Of a DNA stretch of 64,000 bases, positions 40,626 to 48,543 are shown in pieces. The stretch lies in NCBI GenBank assembly GCA_021324575.1, contig JAJPIW010000083.1, forward strand, positions 40,455-104,454, written 5' to 3'. This DNA is from Intrasporangiaceae bacterium (GTDB lineage Bacteria > Actinomycetota > Actinomycetes > Actinomycetales > Dermatophilaceae). The stretch's first letter is position 1; every line of letters begins with the position of its first letter. The notes beneath the pieces were generated by a model, which had not been told where the DNA came from, searched no databases, and was given only the letters and a program-made list of their open reading frames with translations. A program made the position numbers and the translations under genes.

Positions 40626-40626
40626 C

Positions 40627-41517
40627 TCACCGGCCGGCCCGGAAGGTGACGTTGGTGCGGCCGACGGTGATCCGGTCACCGTCCTCGAGCCGCATGCCGG
40701 AGATCCGCTCCCCGTTGACGAAGGTGCCGTTGGTCGAGTCCAGGTCGCGGATGCTGCTGACGAGGTGCGGGCCGTCGCTCGTCACGCGAATCTCGCTGTG
40801 CCGCCTGGAGATTCCGGGATCGTCGAGGATGATGTCGGCGAAGTCGTCGCGGCCGACGATGGTGAGCGCACCCATGAGGGGGTAGCGCTCGCCGTCGATG
40901 TCCAGCCATGGCCGGTCGGCCGGGTTGACCCGTCGCGGCTTGGGCGGCGGGGGCGCGATCGTCTGCTCCCGCTGGGTCGGCTGGTCGACGTCGTCCCGGG
41001 GGTCGTCACGGGGTTGGTCGCGCGCTGGAAGCGACGCCGGGACGGGTGCGGCGGGGACGGGCGCGGCCGGGGATGGCGCACGGCCACGGGACTGACCGGC
41101 ATACGGGTCGTCGTCGATGGTCGGGCGGGGACCGGTCATGCCGGTCTTCTTGGCGGTCTGCGGCCGGACCCGGAAGACGCCTGTCTCCAGGTCGTCGGCC
41201 TCGGTGAGGTCGACGCGGATCGTGCCGGCGGGGGAGTAGCGCTGGGAGTCGGCATGCTCCTGCGCGGCGGCGATGAGCTCGTCCTCGAGGTCGTCGCCGT
41301 AGCCGCCGAGCCGGTCGTAGTCGGTCGGCGAGAGCTCGATGGTGAACAGGTTGGGCACGAAGCTGCGGCCCTTGCCCATGACGGCCACCCGGTCGTCCAT
41401 CGCGCGCCGGATGGCGCTCGCGATCTCCACGGGCTGCACCTCGGACTTGAACGCCTTGGCGAAGGCGCCGTTGACGGCGCGCTCGAGCCGGGCCTCGACG
41501 CGGTCGAAGATCCCCAC
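40627..41517 (-). CDS. fhaA: FhaA: DUF3662 and FHA domain-containing protein
   Basis: The 296-residue protein starts at the GTG at 41515-41517 (GIFDRVEARLERAVNGAFAK), the conserved DUF3662 domain (~1-110), after a strong AAGGAGGTG site; the longer frame to 41571 is not supported. A Pro/Asp/Arg-rich linker leads to an FHA domain (~205-296) with LTIVGRDDFADIILDDPGIS, RRHSEIR and STNGTFVNGERI. FhaA binds phosphorylated partners (MviN in mycobacteria) and regulates peptidoglycan synthesis. First gene of the leftward operon; upstream lies a 22-bp inverted repeat. Confidence 0.94.
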   Translation of the reverse strand: MGIFDRVEARLERAVNGAFAKAFKSEVQPVEIASAIRRAMDDRVAVMGKGRSFVPNLFTIELSPTDYDRLGGYGDDLEDELIAAAQEHADSQRYSPAGTIRVDLTEADDLETGVFRVRPQTAKKTGMTGPRPTIDDDPYAGQSRGRAPSPAAPVPAAPVPASLPARDQPRDDPRDDVDQPTQREQTIAPPPPKPRRVNPADRPWLDIDGERYPLMGALTIVGRDDFADIILDDPGISRRHSEIRVTSDGPHLVSSIRDLDSTNGTFVNGERISGMRLEDGDRITVGRTNVTFRAGR

Positions 41518-41627
41518 TGGCTGCACCTCCTTGGCGGGCGTGGGACTAGGTCCTTGATCGTAACGGGGCATCGTGCGCGGCTCGGGAGGTCGGTCTGGTT
41601 GGTCGCCGTATGCCGCGTGCAGGACAG

Positions 41628-41687
41628 TCGAGCGATCACGACGCGCGGGCCTCCCTCGGGTCTCCCCCGCGTGTCGTGATCACTCGA
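41628..41687. repeat. 22-bp inverted repeat upstream of fhaA
   Basis: Arms 41628-41649 and 41666-41687 pair at 20 of 22 positions around a 16-base loop; the stem includes GATCACGAC facing GTCGTGATC. It lies in the divergent fhaA/tRNA-Leu spacer beside a GTATGCC motif (41608-41614), so it is not a normal terminator position. Possible operator or attenuator. Confidence 0.5.
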
Positions 41688-41798
41688 TCTGCCGTCCGGG
41701 TGACGGGCCGTGAGGCGGGTTCCGGACCCGGCCGGCTGCCGACGCCTGGGCTGGTTTGCGATGGCGGGTGGCGATGCAGCACACTATGGGGGCTTCAC

Positions 41799-41881
41799 GC
41801 GCGAGTGGCGGAACGGCAGACGCGCTGGCTTCAGGTGCCAGTGTCCGAAAGGGCGTGGGGGTTCAAATCCCCCCTCGCGCA
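41799..41881 (+). tRNA. tRNA-Leu (CAG)
   Basis: An 83-base tRNA with a long variable arm. The acceptor GCGCGAG pairs with CTCGCGC, the anticodon loop TTCAGGT gives CAG, and the T arm is GGGGGTTCAAATCCCCC. CCA is not encoded. A clear hairpin terminator follows. Confidence 0.95.
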
Positions 41882-41899
41882 CGCGTTGAGTGCATGCAG

Positions 41900-41932
41900 A
41901 ACCCCGGCCGGGACCCTCCGGTCGGGGTTTTT
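41900..41932 (+). terminator. Rho-independent terminator after tRNA-Leu
   Basis: AACCCCGGCCGG (41900-41911) pairs with CCGGTCGGGGTT (41918-41929) with one G-T wobble; five T residues (41928-41932) follow. This is a canonical intrinsic terminator about 20 bases past the tRNA. Confidence 0.85.
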
Positions 41933-42064
41933 GCGTCGCCCTGTCGGCCGGCCCGCGGGAGAGGGCGTCGCCACGGCGCCTGGGCGCGAAGATCTTGCGT
42001 AACCCCACGTCAGAGCGGTCGTTTACAAGATGTCCAGACCCGCTCCTGTCCTTGTGAGGTCACC

Positions 42065-43219
42065 ATGCAACGCCGCATTTCCGCCACACGTCACCTCCGG
42101 ACCGGAGGCTGGGCACTCGCGCTCGCTGCCGGCCTGACCATCGCTGCCGGCTCGGCCGCCAACGCCGCGCCGGCCGACGGCCTGCCGGTGCCGCTCCCGG
42201 CACTCCCCTCGCTGCCCGCGGCCCCCAAGCTTCCCGTGCCGGTGCCCACGCTGCCCGCTCTGCCGGACCCGGTCCAGACCCTCATCGGCACGGTCACCGG
42301 ACCCCTGGCCGGCCTGACCTCACCGACGCCCAAGCCGGGCACTCCGAGCGTTCCAGGAGCGCCGAGCCTTCCCGGCCTGCCGAGCCTTCCGGGGGTCCCG
42401 AGCACGCTGCCCAGCCAGGTCACCGGCCCGCTCTCCGGAGTCGGCACCCAGCTCAAGAACGGTCTCAACCAGGTCCAGCAGGGCGCCAAGGGCACCCCCT
42501 TGGAGAAGGTGTTCCCCAACGGCGCACCGGGCAGCGTCCTCAACCTCGGGATCAACGCCAACCCGCTCGGCACGGCCTGCGTCCAGGCCACCGGAACCGG
42601 CACCGCCGTCGCCAACGCGACGATCACGATCGGTGGCCAGAACATCACGGCACCGCTCGTCCAGGCGCTTCCCGGCGTGCTGGCCGCCTGCCCCGCCGGC
42701 TCGATCCCGTCCAAGCCCGGCGTCAAGGGCAGCATCGGTGGACTCGTCGGGCTCTGCGTGAGCGTCGACAAGGCGCCTCCGCTCAAGGCGACCATCCTGG
42801 CCCTCAACACCGACATCCTCGGCCAGCTCACGTCCGCGGGCGTCCCCCTGCAGCAGGTTGTCGTCCCATGCCCGAAAGGCACGCCCGGCACGACCGGCGG
42901 TCACACCGGCGGCGGCACGCATCCGGGCGGCGGCTCCGGCCACGGCGGCGGCACGACGTCCGGCTCACACACCGGCTCCGGCGCCACCAGCGGTAGCAAC
43001 AGCGCCAATGCCAACGGCAACGGCAGCGGCAACGGGTCCAGCTGCGCCGCGTCGACCGCCAAGAACGGAAGCGGCACCCCGCTCGACCTGCAGACCATGC
43101 GGGGCGTCCTGCCGCACTCGCCGGCCAGCACCCTGCCGTGGCTGCTCCTCGCCCTGGTCGTGTTGTGCCGCAACCAGATCGTCCGGGTCATCCGGAAGGT
43201 GATCCCCGTTCGCTCCTGA
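42065..43219 (+). CDS. Secreted Pro/Gly/Ser-rich surface protein with C-terminal anchor
   Basis: The 384-residue protein has a classical signal peptide (ALALAAGLTIAAGSAANAA, cleavage near 36-37), a region rich in P-x-L-P steps (~37-135), a middle domain with four Cys (~165-290), then a Gly/Ser/Thr/His low-complexity stretch (~290-345). It ends with a membrane helix (LPWLLLALVVLC) and a basic tail (RVIRKVIPVRS), the layout of sortase or tail-anchored wall proteins. The stretch GVLPHSPAST before the helix is not a standard LPxTG or LAxTG signal. The ATG at 42065 follows GAGGT. Function unknown; surface location is inferred. Confidence 0.75.
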   Translation: MQRRISATRHLRTGGWALALAAGLTIAAGSAANAAPADGLPVPLPALPSLPAAPKLPVPVPTLPALPDPVQTLIGTVTGPLAGLTSPTPKPGTPSVPGAPSLPGLPSLPGVPSTLPSQVTGPLSGVGTQLKNGLNQVQQGAKGTPLEKVFPNGAPGSVLNLGINANPLGTACVQATGTGTAVANATITIGGQNITAPLVQALPGVLAACPAGSIPSKPGVKGSIGGLVGLCVSVDKAPPLKATILALNTDILGQLTSAGVPLQQVVVPCPKGTPGTTGGHTGGGTHPGGGSGHGGGTTSGSHTGSGATSGSNSANANGNGSGNGSSCAASTAKNGSGTPLDLQTMRGVLPHSPASTLPWLLLALVVLCRNQIVRVIRKVIPVRS

Positions 43220-43236
43220 CCGCGAACGGTACGAGG

Positions 43237-43274
43237 GGGTCCGTATGCCGGGTGTGTGCCCGGCATACGGACCC
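43237..43274 (+). terminator. GTATGCC/GGCATAC hairpin after the surface protein gene
   Basis: GGGTCCGTATGCCGGG (43237-43252) and CCCGGCATACGGACCC (43259-43274) form a perfect 16-bp stem with the loop TGTGTG, 17 bases past the stop codon at 43219. It is the strongest hairpin in the window and lacks a T-tract. It is the clearest inverted pair of the repeated GTATGCC motif. Confidence 0.7.
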
Positions 43275-43401
43275 TCTCGTGCGTCGGGGTCGTCCCGGGA
43301 GTTTCTCCCGAACCCCCAACGCGGGCGGTTGACCTGCACTACCCTCGGACGCCAGGCGGGCAGGGCCTCTACCAGAGTCAGACCGAGGGGGGTCAACGCC
43401 C

Positions 43402-44109
43402 GTGAATCCCGTCCCACCGGGTTGGTTCCCCGACCCCGAGTCCGATGACACCTGGCGGTTCTGGGACGGCAAGCACTGGTCTGAGCACCTCGCCCCGATG
43501 AGTGCCACCCCACCGCCCCCGAGCAGTGCGCGGACCGTCGGGCCCGCCGCACGACCCACGTCGCGCGCCTGGTGGTGGGCTGTGGCGGCCGTACTCGCGC
43601 TGCTCGCCCTGGTCGTGAAGCTCCCTGACGACGGCTCGGTTCGAGCCGACCGGCCAGCAACCACTGGGACCGCGACCCCGGCTGCCGCTGCGGCCTCGCC
43701 GGCGGCCACCGCGGCGGTACCGCAGTCGCCCTCCACCACCACTTCGGCCACGTCGGTCACAGCGCCCGCGCCTGTGGTGAAGCCCCTGAGCCCGTCGAAG
43801 TACCCAACCGTGGTCACGACCCGGGCGGTCGCGAACCCGCCGAACCCCCCGAAGCCGAACCCGGCGCCGAAGCCGAACCCGGCGCCGAAGCCCGCCCCGC
43901 GCACGAAGCCGGTCCCCCGCGCGAAGCCGAAGGCTCCAGCCGCCGCGTGCAACATCAAGGGCAACATCTCCAGGACGGGCGAGAAGATCTACCACCTGCC
44001 GGGCCAGCGGTTCTACAACGCGACGATCATCACCGCGTCAAAGGGCGAGCGATGGTTCTGCAGCGAGGCGCAGGCCCGGGCTGCCGGCTGGCGCAAGGCC
44101 AAGGTCTGA
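43402..44109 (+). CDS. DUF2510 and sunset-domain membrane protein
   Basis: The 235-residue protein starts with a DUF2510 motif (PPGWFPDPESDDTWRFWDGK), then one membrane helix (AWWWAVAAVLALLALVVKLP, ~53-72), a long Thr/Ser/Ala then Pro/Lys-rich exterior linker including PNPAPKPNPAPKP, and a C-terminal sunset domain (CNIKGNISRTGEKIYHLPGQ, then WFCSEAQARAAGWRKA). Sunset domains occur in secreted nucleases and wall proteins, and their role is unknown. GTG start at 43402. Expected to be anchored with the sunset domain outside. Confidence 0.8.
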   Translation: MNPVPPGWFPDPESDDTWRFWDGKHWSEHLAPMSATPPPPSSARTVGPAARPTSRAWWWAVAAVLALLALVVKLPDDGSVRADRPATTGTATPAAAAASPAATAAVPQSPSTTTSATSVTAPAPVVKPLSPSKYPTVVTTRAVANPPNPPKPNPAPKPNPAPKPAPRTKPVPRAKPKAPAAACNIKGNISRTGEKIYHLPGQRFYNATIITASKGERWFCSEAQARAAGWRKAKV

Positions 44110-44132
44110 CCCTGGGGTGGAACGCCGCCGGG

Positions 44133-45068
44133 TCAGGACGTGGGCAGGTGGGTGTCGAGCCAGTCGATGATGTCGGCGGTGACCTCGTCGCGGTTGGTCT
44201 CGTTGAGGATCTCGTGCCGAGCGCCGGGCCAGACGGTGAGGGTGACGTCCTGGACACCGAGCCGGCGGAGCTGGTCGGCGACGGCCCGTGGTCCGGCGGC
44301 GTGCTTGCCACCGACGGGGTCCATGTCGCCCGAGGCGAGATGGATGGGCAGGGTCCTGGGCACCGTCGAGACCAGGCGGTCGGAGTTGACTGCCGCGAGG
44401 CCCCCGAGGACGTCCTGGTAGCCGCCCGCGGTGAAGACGAACCCGCACCACGGGTCGGCGACGTAGGCGTCGACCTCGGCCTCGTCGCGTGACAGCCAGT
44501 CGAAGTCGGTGCGGGCGGGCTTGAACGCCGCGTTGTACTGGCCGAAGGTCAGCGTGTTCATCAGCCCACTCGGCCGTCCCGCCCCGCGGAGTCGGGCCTG
44601 AGCCGCGGCGATCCCGGTGCCGACCTTGCCGAGGGCCCCGGGGTCACCGGCCGTGCCACTGAGCACCATCCCGGCGAGGTCGGACCCGTGCCGCGCGGCA
44701 TACGACCGCGACAGGAACGACCCCATGCTGTGACCGAGGAGGAACACGGGCAGCCCGGGGTGCTCCTCCTGGGCCTTCTGGTGGAGCCGGCGCAGGTCCT
44801 CGACGACGGTGTCCCAGCCGCCGCTCGCGGCGAAGAAGCCCGCCTTGTCGAGCGACCCGGCCGTCCTGCCGTGCCCGCGGTGGTCCTCGGCGTAGACGGC
44901 ATACCCGGCGCCGGTCAGTGCCTCGGCGAGCCGGGCATATCGGGCCGAGTGCTCGGCCATGCCGTGGGCGACCTGGACGATGGCGCGGGGCGGGCCGTCG
45001 GGCAGCCAGCGGTGGACGAAGATCTCGGTCCCGTCGGTGGCGGGAAGGGTGAACGTGCTTGCCTGCAT
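44133..45068 (-). CDS. Alpha/beta hydrolase (monoacylglycerol lipase type)
   Basis: The 311-residue hydrolase of the Hydrolase_4 type has oxyanion segment VAHGMAEHSARYARLAEAL, the Gly-rich AVYAEDHRGHGRTAG, nucleophile elbow LLGHSMGSFLSRSYAAR (Ser), acid in SGDMDPVGG and His in GARHEILNET. No signal peptide is present, so it is cytoplasmic. It likely hydrolyses monoacylglycerols or related esters. It is convergent with the gene to its left and stands alone on its strand. Confidence 0.87.
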   Translation of the reverse strand: MQASTFTLPATDGTEIFVHRWLPDGPPRAIVQVAHGMAEHSARYARLAEALTGAGYAVYAEDHRGHGRTAGSLDKAGFFAASGGWDTVVEDLRRLHQKAQEEHPGLPVFLLGHSMGSFLSRSYAARHGSDLAGMVLSGTAGDPGALGKVGTGIAAAQARLRGAGRPSGLMNTLTFGQYNAAFKPARTDFDWLSRDEAEVDAYVADPWCGFVFTAGGYQDVLGGLAAVNSDRLVSTVPRTLPIHLASGDMDPVGGKHAAGPRAVADQLRRLGVQDVTLTVWPGARHEILNETNRDEVTADIIDWLDTHLPTS

Positions 45069-45211
45069 GAGCGTCCTTGCGTCGTATGCCGGGTGGGCAG
45101 CTGCCCTGCACCATTTTGGCCGACCCTAGCGCTGGCTCTGGCAAGTTCGCCGCAGACGGCGCAGACTGGGAGTCGTCAGCGTCGCTGGGACGACGAGAGG
45201 AAGGTCGGTCG

Positions 45212-45889
45212 ATGCGCCAGAACCGAGTCCCGGACGGTGTGCCCGTCCTGTCAGCAGGTCGTCACCGTCGGCCGCGCAAGGGCGCCTGCTTCATGGAGTT
45301 CGCGTCCTACCTCGCCGGTGAGAAGTGGAGCGACCATCCCGCGTGCACCCACCCGCTGCTCGCGGGCATTGCGAGGACTGTCAACGACCTGGTCGACAGC
45401 GAGCACCGCACCTTGCTCGTGCCGCTGATCCCCGATGTCGTCGGGCTGACCGGCGATGACCTCGTCATCGACGTGACCCTCACGGCCCGGTGTGCGATGG
45501 CCGCCCTGCCGGTGGCGTCGATGGACTACCAGCGGGCGCTGGCCGTCGGCCTGCTCACCGCGGACCGGGTGGCGGCGACGCTGGACGCGCCGAGCATCCC
45601 GGCCCTGCGCCGGGAGATCGCCACCGTGCTGGAGCTCGTCCCCGACGCGGCGTCCTGGGCGGAGCACTTCACCGATGGCACTGCAGAGGTCAACCCGCGG
45701 CTGTTCCGCCGGGTGTCGGCCCCGCGCATCGTCGCCTTCTCCGGCCGGGGCATCGCGTCGGCAGTCATCATGGACCCCGACGACCGCCTGGTCGACCTGT
45801 TGACGGCGTGCATTGCCGACACCAGGGCCCTTGTCGAGTCCTCGGCCGCCGTGCCGACGACCGTCCGTACTCTCGCGACGACCCGCTAG
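45212..45889 (+). CDS. Conserved hypothetical actinobacterial protein
   Basis: The 225-residue protein begins MRQNRVPDGVPVLSAGRHRR, contains RKGACFMEFASYLAGEKWSD and HPACTHPLLAGIARTVNDL, then TLLVPLIPDVVGLTGDD. This motif set recurs in many actinobacterial proteins of unknown function; the conserved Cys and His residues suggest metal or cofactor binding. No signal peptide or membrane segment is present. The ATG follows GAGGAAGG. Function cannot be assigned. Confidence 0.75.
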   Translation: MRQNRVPDGVPVLSAGRHRRPRKGACFMEFASYLAGEKWSDHPACTHPLLAGIARTVNDLVDSEHRTLLVPLIPDVVGLTGDDLVIDVTLTARCAMAALPVASMDYQRALAVGLLTADRVAATLDAPSIPALRREIATVLELVPDAASWAEHFTDGTAEVNPRLFRRVSAPRIVAFSGRGIASAVIMDPDDRLVDLLTACIADTRALVESSAAVPTTVRTLATTR

Positions 45890-45969
45890 GCACCGGACCG
45901 AGGGACAATCCGCGGACCCGACCAGGCCAGGTCGGATCCGCAGACCGGGGATGGGTGCCGCCCCGGCAC

Positions 45970-46479
45970 CTATCCCGGCGCCCCGGCAGCGCCGCTTCGA
46001 CGGAGCACGCTGGCTCCCTGCTCCCTGAGCAGCGGGGTCGCGACGGCAGCACACAGTTCGAGCAGCTCGGTCAGCTGCCATCCGTCCAGGGTCACCGGCC
46101 GAGGCCCGTGCACGGTGAGGCACCCCACGAGGCTGTCCTCGGACTGCACCGGCAGGGCGAAGAAGGAGCGGCCGCCGACAGCACGGACCTCGGCTGCGAA
46201 GAAGGCCCACTGCGGTGGGACGGCGATTCGAAGGTCGTGCAGCAGGACGGGTCGGCGTTCCTCGATGGCCCCCTGCGCCGGGCCGTCACCCAAGGTCCGC
46301 TGCACGTCCATCAGATAGGCCGCGACCCCGTCGCTGCTGAACGACGTGCTGCCCAGCCGCCCTCCGCTGGCCTGCGTGATGGCAAGGCCGATCAGGCCAG
46401 AGTCACGCCTGGTCGCGAGCCACTCGAGGGACAGCGACGCTGTCGTGTCCCAGGGCGGTGCGCCCCGGTAACGGGTCAC
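45970..46479 (-). CDS. GAF domain protein
   Basis: This protein of about 169 residues has one GAF-like sensor domain, with LTVHGPRPVTLDGWQLTELL near the end and QRTLGDGPAQGAIEERRPVL in the middle, matching the GAF part of the GAF-ANTAR protein encoded divergently at 46783. It lacks the ANTAR RNA-binding domain. The GTG at 46477-46479 is a reasonable start (VTRYRGAPP); the frame stays open to 46656 through low-complexity sequence. Possibly a partner of the two GAF-ANTAR proteins. Confidence 0.6.
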   Translation of the reverse strand: MTRYRGAPPWDTTASLSLEWLATRRDSGLIGLAITQASGGRLGSTSFSSDGVAAYLMDVQRTLGDGPAQGAIEERRPVLLHDLRIAVPPQWAFFAAEVRAVGGRSFFALPVQSEDSLVGCLTVHGPRPVTLDGWQLTELLELCAAVATPLLREQGASVLRRSGAAGAPG

Positions 46480-46782
46480 CGCTGACCCCAGGATGCGCAA
46501 GCGCTTCGAGGGCGTGGCCCACCCGCCGGCCCCTGCGCGGACGGGTGGGCCACGGGCATGGGGGTTCGGTCGAATGGGTTTGCGACCACGGGGGTTTGGG
46601 CCTTCACATGCACCTCCGGCGACAGGACGGAGGGCTAGGACCGGGCCCGAAACCATGGGATCACGGTCGCCAAGGGCCCGTCAAGCGACCACGGGGCTGT
46701 CTTTGCAGCCGGTGTTATCGTCGGAGCACGCCCCCGGACCCCGGGTCGACCGCACCTGAACCAACCCGGCCGGAGGGCATCT
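46480..46782. other. Divergent spacer with strong hairpin
   Basis: This 303-bp divergent spacer carries no supported gene. CGTGGCCCACCCG (46513-46525) and CGGGTGGGCCACG (46542-46554) form a perfect 13-bp stem just upstream of the GAF gene. Further right, the region up to 46782 is unremarkable apart from GGAGGG just before the GTG at 46783. Confidence 0.55.
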
Positions 46783-47523
46783 GTGGACGGCACGTCCCAT
46801 CCTCGCGCGGGGTACCAGGACGCCGTCGCCAGACTGTGCTCCACCGGACTGCCGCGGTCGGCCGCTTCCGGGCTGACGAGCGTGGCCGTCTCCCGGGTGG
46901 TCGAGCTCCGGCTGGAGGGCCTGATCTTCGCTTCGGATCAGCGTGCCCGCCGGGTCGACGAGCTCCAGGAGACCCTCGGCGAAGGGCCGGCCGTGCTCGC
47001 TCTGCGGGTCGGTGGCCCGATCTTCCGCTACGACATCGCCGCCCTCCCCGGACTGGAGGAATGGCCCAGCTTTGCGCGCGAGATGGCCGCGCGCGACGTG
47101 GGGTCGGTGTATGCCGCGCCCGTGCAGGTCGGCGCGGTCATCCTCGGCGTCCTGACGGTCAGCGGTCCCGAGGTCGTCGGGCTGAATGCCGCCGTGGTCC
47201 GCGAGGTCCTCACCGTCGCCAACGGGATCGCGCAGATCCTGCTCGACCCCCTGCCCGACGCGCCGTCGCTGTCCTCCGGTGCTGGGGATGCCTTCCACCT
47301 GGTGGTCCACCAGGCCACCGGGATGGTGAGCGTGCAGCTCGGCATCACCTTGGAGGCAGCACTCCTCGCGTTACGGGCCGCGTCGTTCTCCTCGGCGCTG
47401 TCGATGTCCGAGATCTCCCGACAGGTGGTCCGCCGCGAGCGGCGTTTCACCGACGGCGGGTCCGACTGGACGCCTGGACCGCAAACCCTGCCGCCCACCG
47501 GGCAGCGAGACGACAATGGTTGA
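46783..47523 (+). CDS. GAF and ANTAR domain transcription antitermination regulator
   Basis: The 246-residue protein has an N-terminal GAF domain (~15-150) and a C-terminal ANTAR domain (~165-220: HQATGMVSVQLGITLEAALL, then ISRQVVRRERRF). ANTAR proteins bind paired hairpins in nascent RNA to prevent termination. The GTG at 46783 follows GGAGGG. It is divergent from the GAF-only gene and followed 63 bp later by a second GAF-ANTAR gene. Confidence 0.82.
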   Translation: MDGTSHPRAGYQDAVARLCSTGLPRSAASGLTSVAVSRVVELRLEGLIFASDQRARRVDELQETLGEGPAVLALRVGGPIFRYDIAALPGLEEWPSFAREMAARDVGSVYAAPVQVGAVILGVLTVSGPEVVGLNAAVVREVLTVANGIAQILLDPLPDAPSLSSGAGDAFHLVVHQATGMVSVQLGITLEAALLALRAASFSSALSMSEISRQVVRRERRFTDGGSDWTPGPQTLPPTGQRDDNG

Positions 47524-47586
47524 CGCAGGGCGGCATCCGGCCAGGCAGGACCGAATGCCTCAGACCTCGCACAGAGAGCAACGCCG

Positions 47587-48303
47587 ATGACAGACTTCCC
47601 CAACCGCGAGCTCTACGCCAGCCTCGTCTACCTGGCTGACAACCTCGTTGCGGACTTCGACGTGGTCGACCTGCTCAACCGCCTGGTGAGCTCCTCACTC
47701 AGCCTGCTGAACGTGAGCGCCGCCGGCATCCTGCTGGATGACCAGCGGGGCTCGCTGCGGGTGCTGGCCTCCTCCAGCGAGGAGACCCATATGCTCGAGC
47801 TGCTGGAGCTCCAGGGCTCCGGCGGACCCTGCCGGGACGCCCTCACGACCAGCTCGGTCATCGAGGTCCCGAACCTCGATGCGGCCCGGGACCGTTGGCC
47901 GGAGTTCGTGGCTGCTGCCGAGGTCCTGGGGATCCAGGCTGCGTATGCCGTGCCCTTGCGTCTGCGGGAGACGACGATCGGCGCCCTGAACCTGCTCTGC
48001 GACGACCAGACGGTCCTCGGTCCGGAGGATCTGGAGATCGCGCGCCTCCTGACGAACATCGCGACGATCGGCATCATCAACCACCGGTTGACCAGCCAGC
48101 AGACCCTTCTTGCGGAGCAGCTTCAGTCTGCCCTCAACACCCGGATCGTGATCGAGCAGGCCAAGGGGGTCATCGCGGAGCGGACCGGTGTCGACATGGC
48201 CGTGGCGTTCGAGATGTTGCGGACCGCGGCACGCAGCTCGCGGCGCCCGCTCACCGAGGTGGCGGCCGAGATCGCGCGTGGTGGGACCTCGGCCGCGATC
48301 TAG
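47587..48303 (+). CDS. GAF and ANTAR domain-containing protein
   Basis: The 238-residue protein has a GAF domain (~12-165), with LYASLVYLADNLVADFDVVD and PCRDALTTSSVIEVPNLDAA, and a C-terminal ANTAR domain (~175-232) with RIVIEQAKGVIAERTGVDMA and FEMLRTAARSSRRPLTEVAA. It is a close match to the many actinobacterial GAF-ANTAR proteins. Its signal and target RNAs are unknown. It follows the other GAF-ANTAR gene in the same direction. Confidence 0.88.
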   Translation: MTDFPNRELYASLVYLADNLVADFDVVDLLNRLVSSSLSLLNVSAAGILLDDQRGSLRVLASSSEETHMLELLELQGSGGPCRDALTTSSVIEVPNLDAARDRWPEFVAAAEVLGIQAAYAVPLRLRETTIGALNLLCDDQTVLGPEDLEIARLLTNIATIGIINHRLTSQQTLLAEQLQSALNTRIVIEQAKGVIAERTGVDMAVAFEMLRTAARSSRRPLTEVAAEIARGGTSAAI

Positions 48304-48305
48304 GG

Positions 48306-48464
48306 TCAGCGCGGCAGCTGGTACATCTGCGACAGGAGGAGGAGGTCCTGCGAGGTGCGCTGGGCGTCACGGTCGGCGCTGTTGTGCCAACCGCGGGGGA
48401 TGGTCTCGCCGCGACGGGCGAAGGTGTGGAAGAGGGATGTGGCGTTGGTGATGGTCTTTCGCAT
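48306..48464 (-). CDS. Small protein divergent from LysR regulator
   Basis: A 52-residue hydrophilic protein (MRKTITNATSLFHTFARRGE at the start, LLLLSQMYQLPR at the end). The ATG at 48462-48464 lies 80 bp from the LysR start on the other strand, over an AT-rich operator-like spacer, so it is a good candidate LysR target. The open frame ends exactly as the GAF-ANTAR gene ends. I do not recognise a family. Confidence 0.5.
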   Translation of the reverse strand: MRKTITNATSLFHTFARRGETIPRGWHNSADRDAQRTSQDLLLLSQMYQLPR

Positions 48465-48508
48465 GCCCCAATTGTCGCGCGATCAACTATTCAGCACAAC
48501 GTCAGATT

Positions 48509-48526
48509 ACTAACAGGTAGATTAGT
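48509..48526. promoter_or_regulatory. Inverted repeat in the LysR divergent promoter
   Basis: ACTAA (48509-48513) and TTAGT (48522-48526) flank an 8-base spacer in an AT-rich region that contrasts with the GC-rich flanks. The arrangement fits a LysR-type recognition site controlling the 52-residue gene and lysR itself. Confidence 0.4.
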
Positions 48527-48543
48527 GTTGCTAAACTGTTGAG

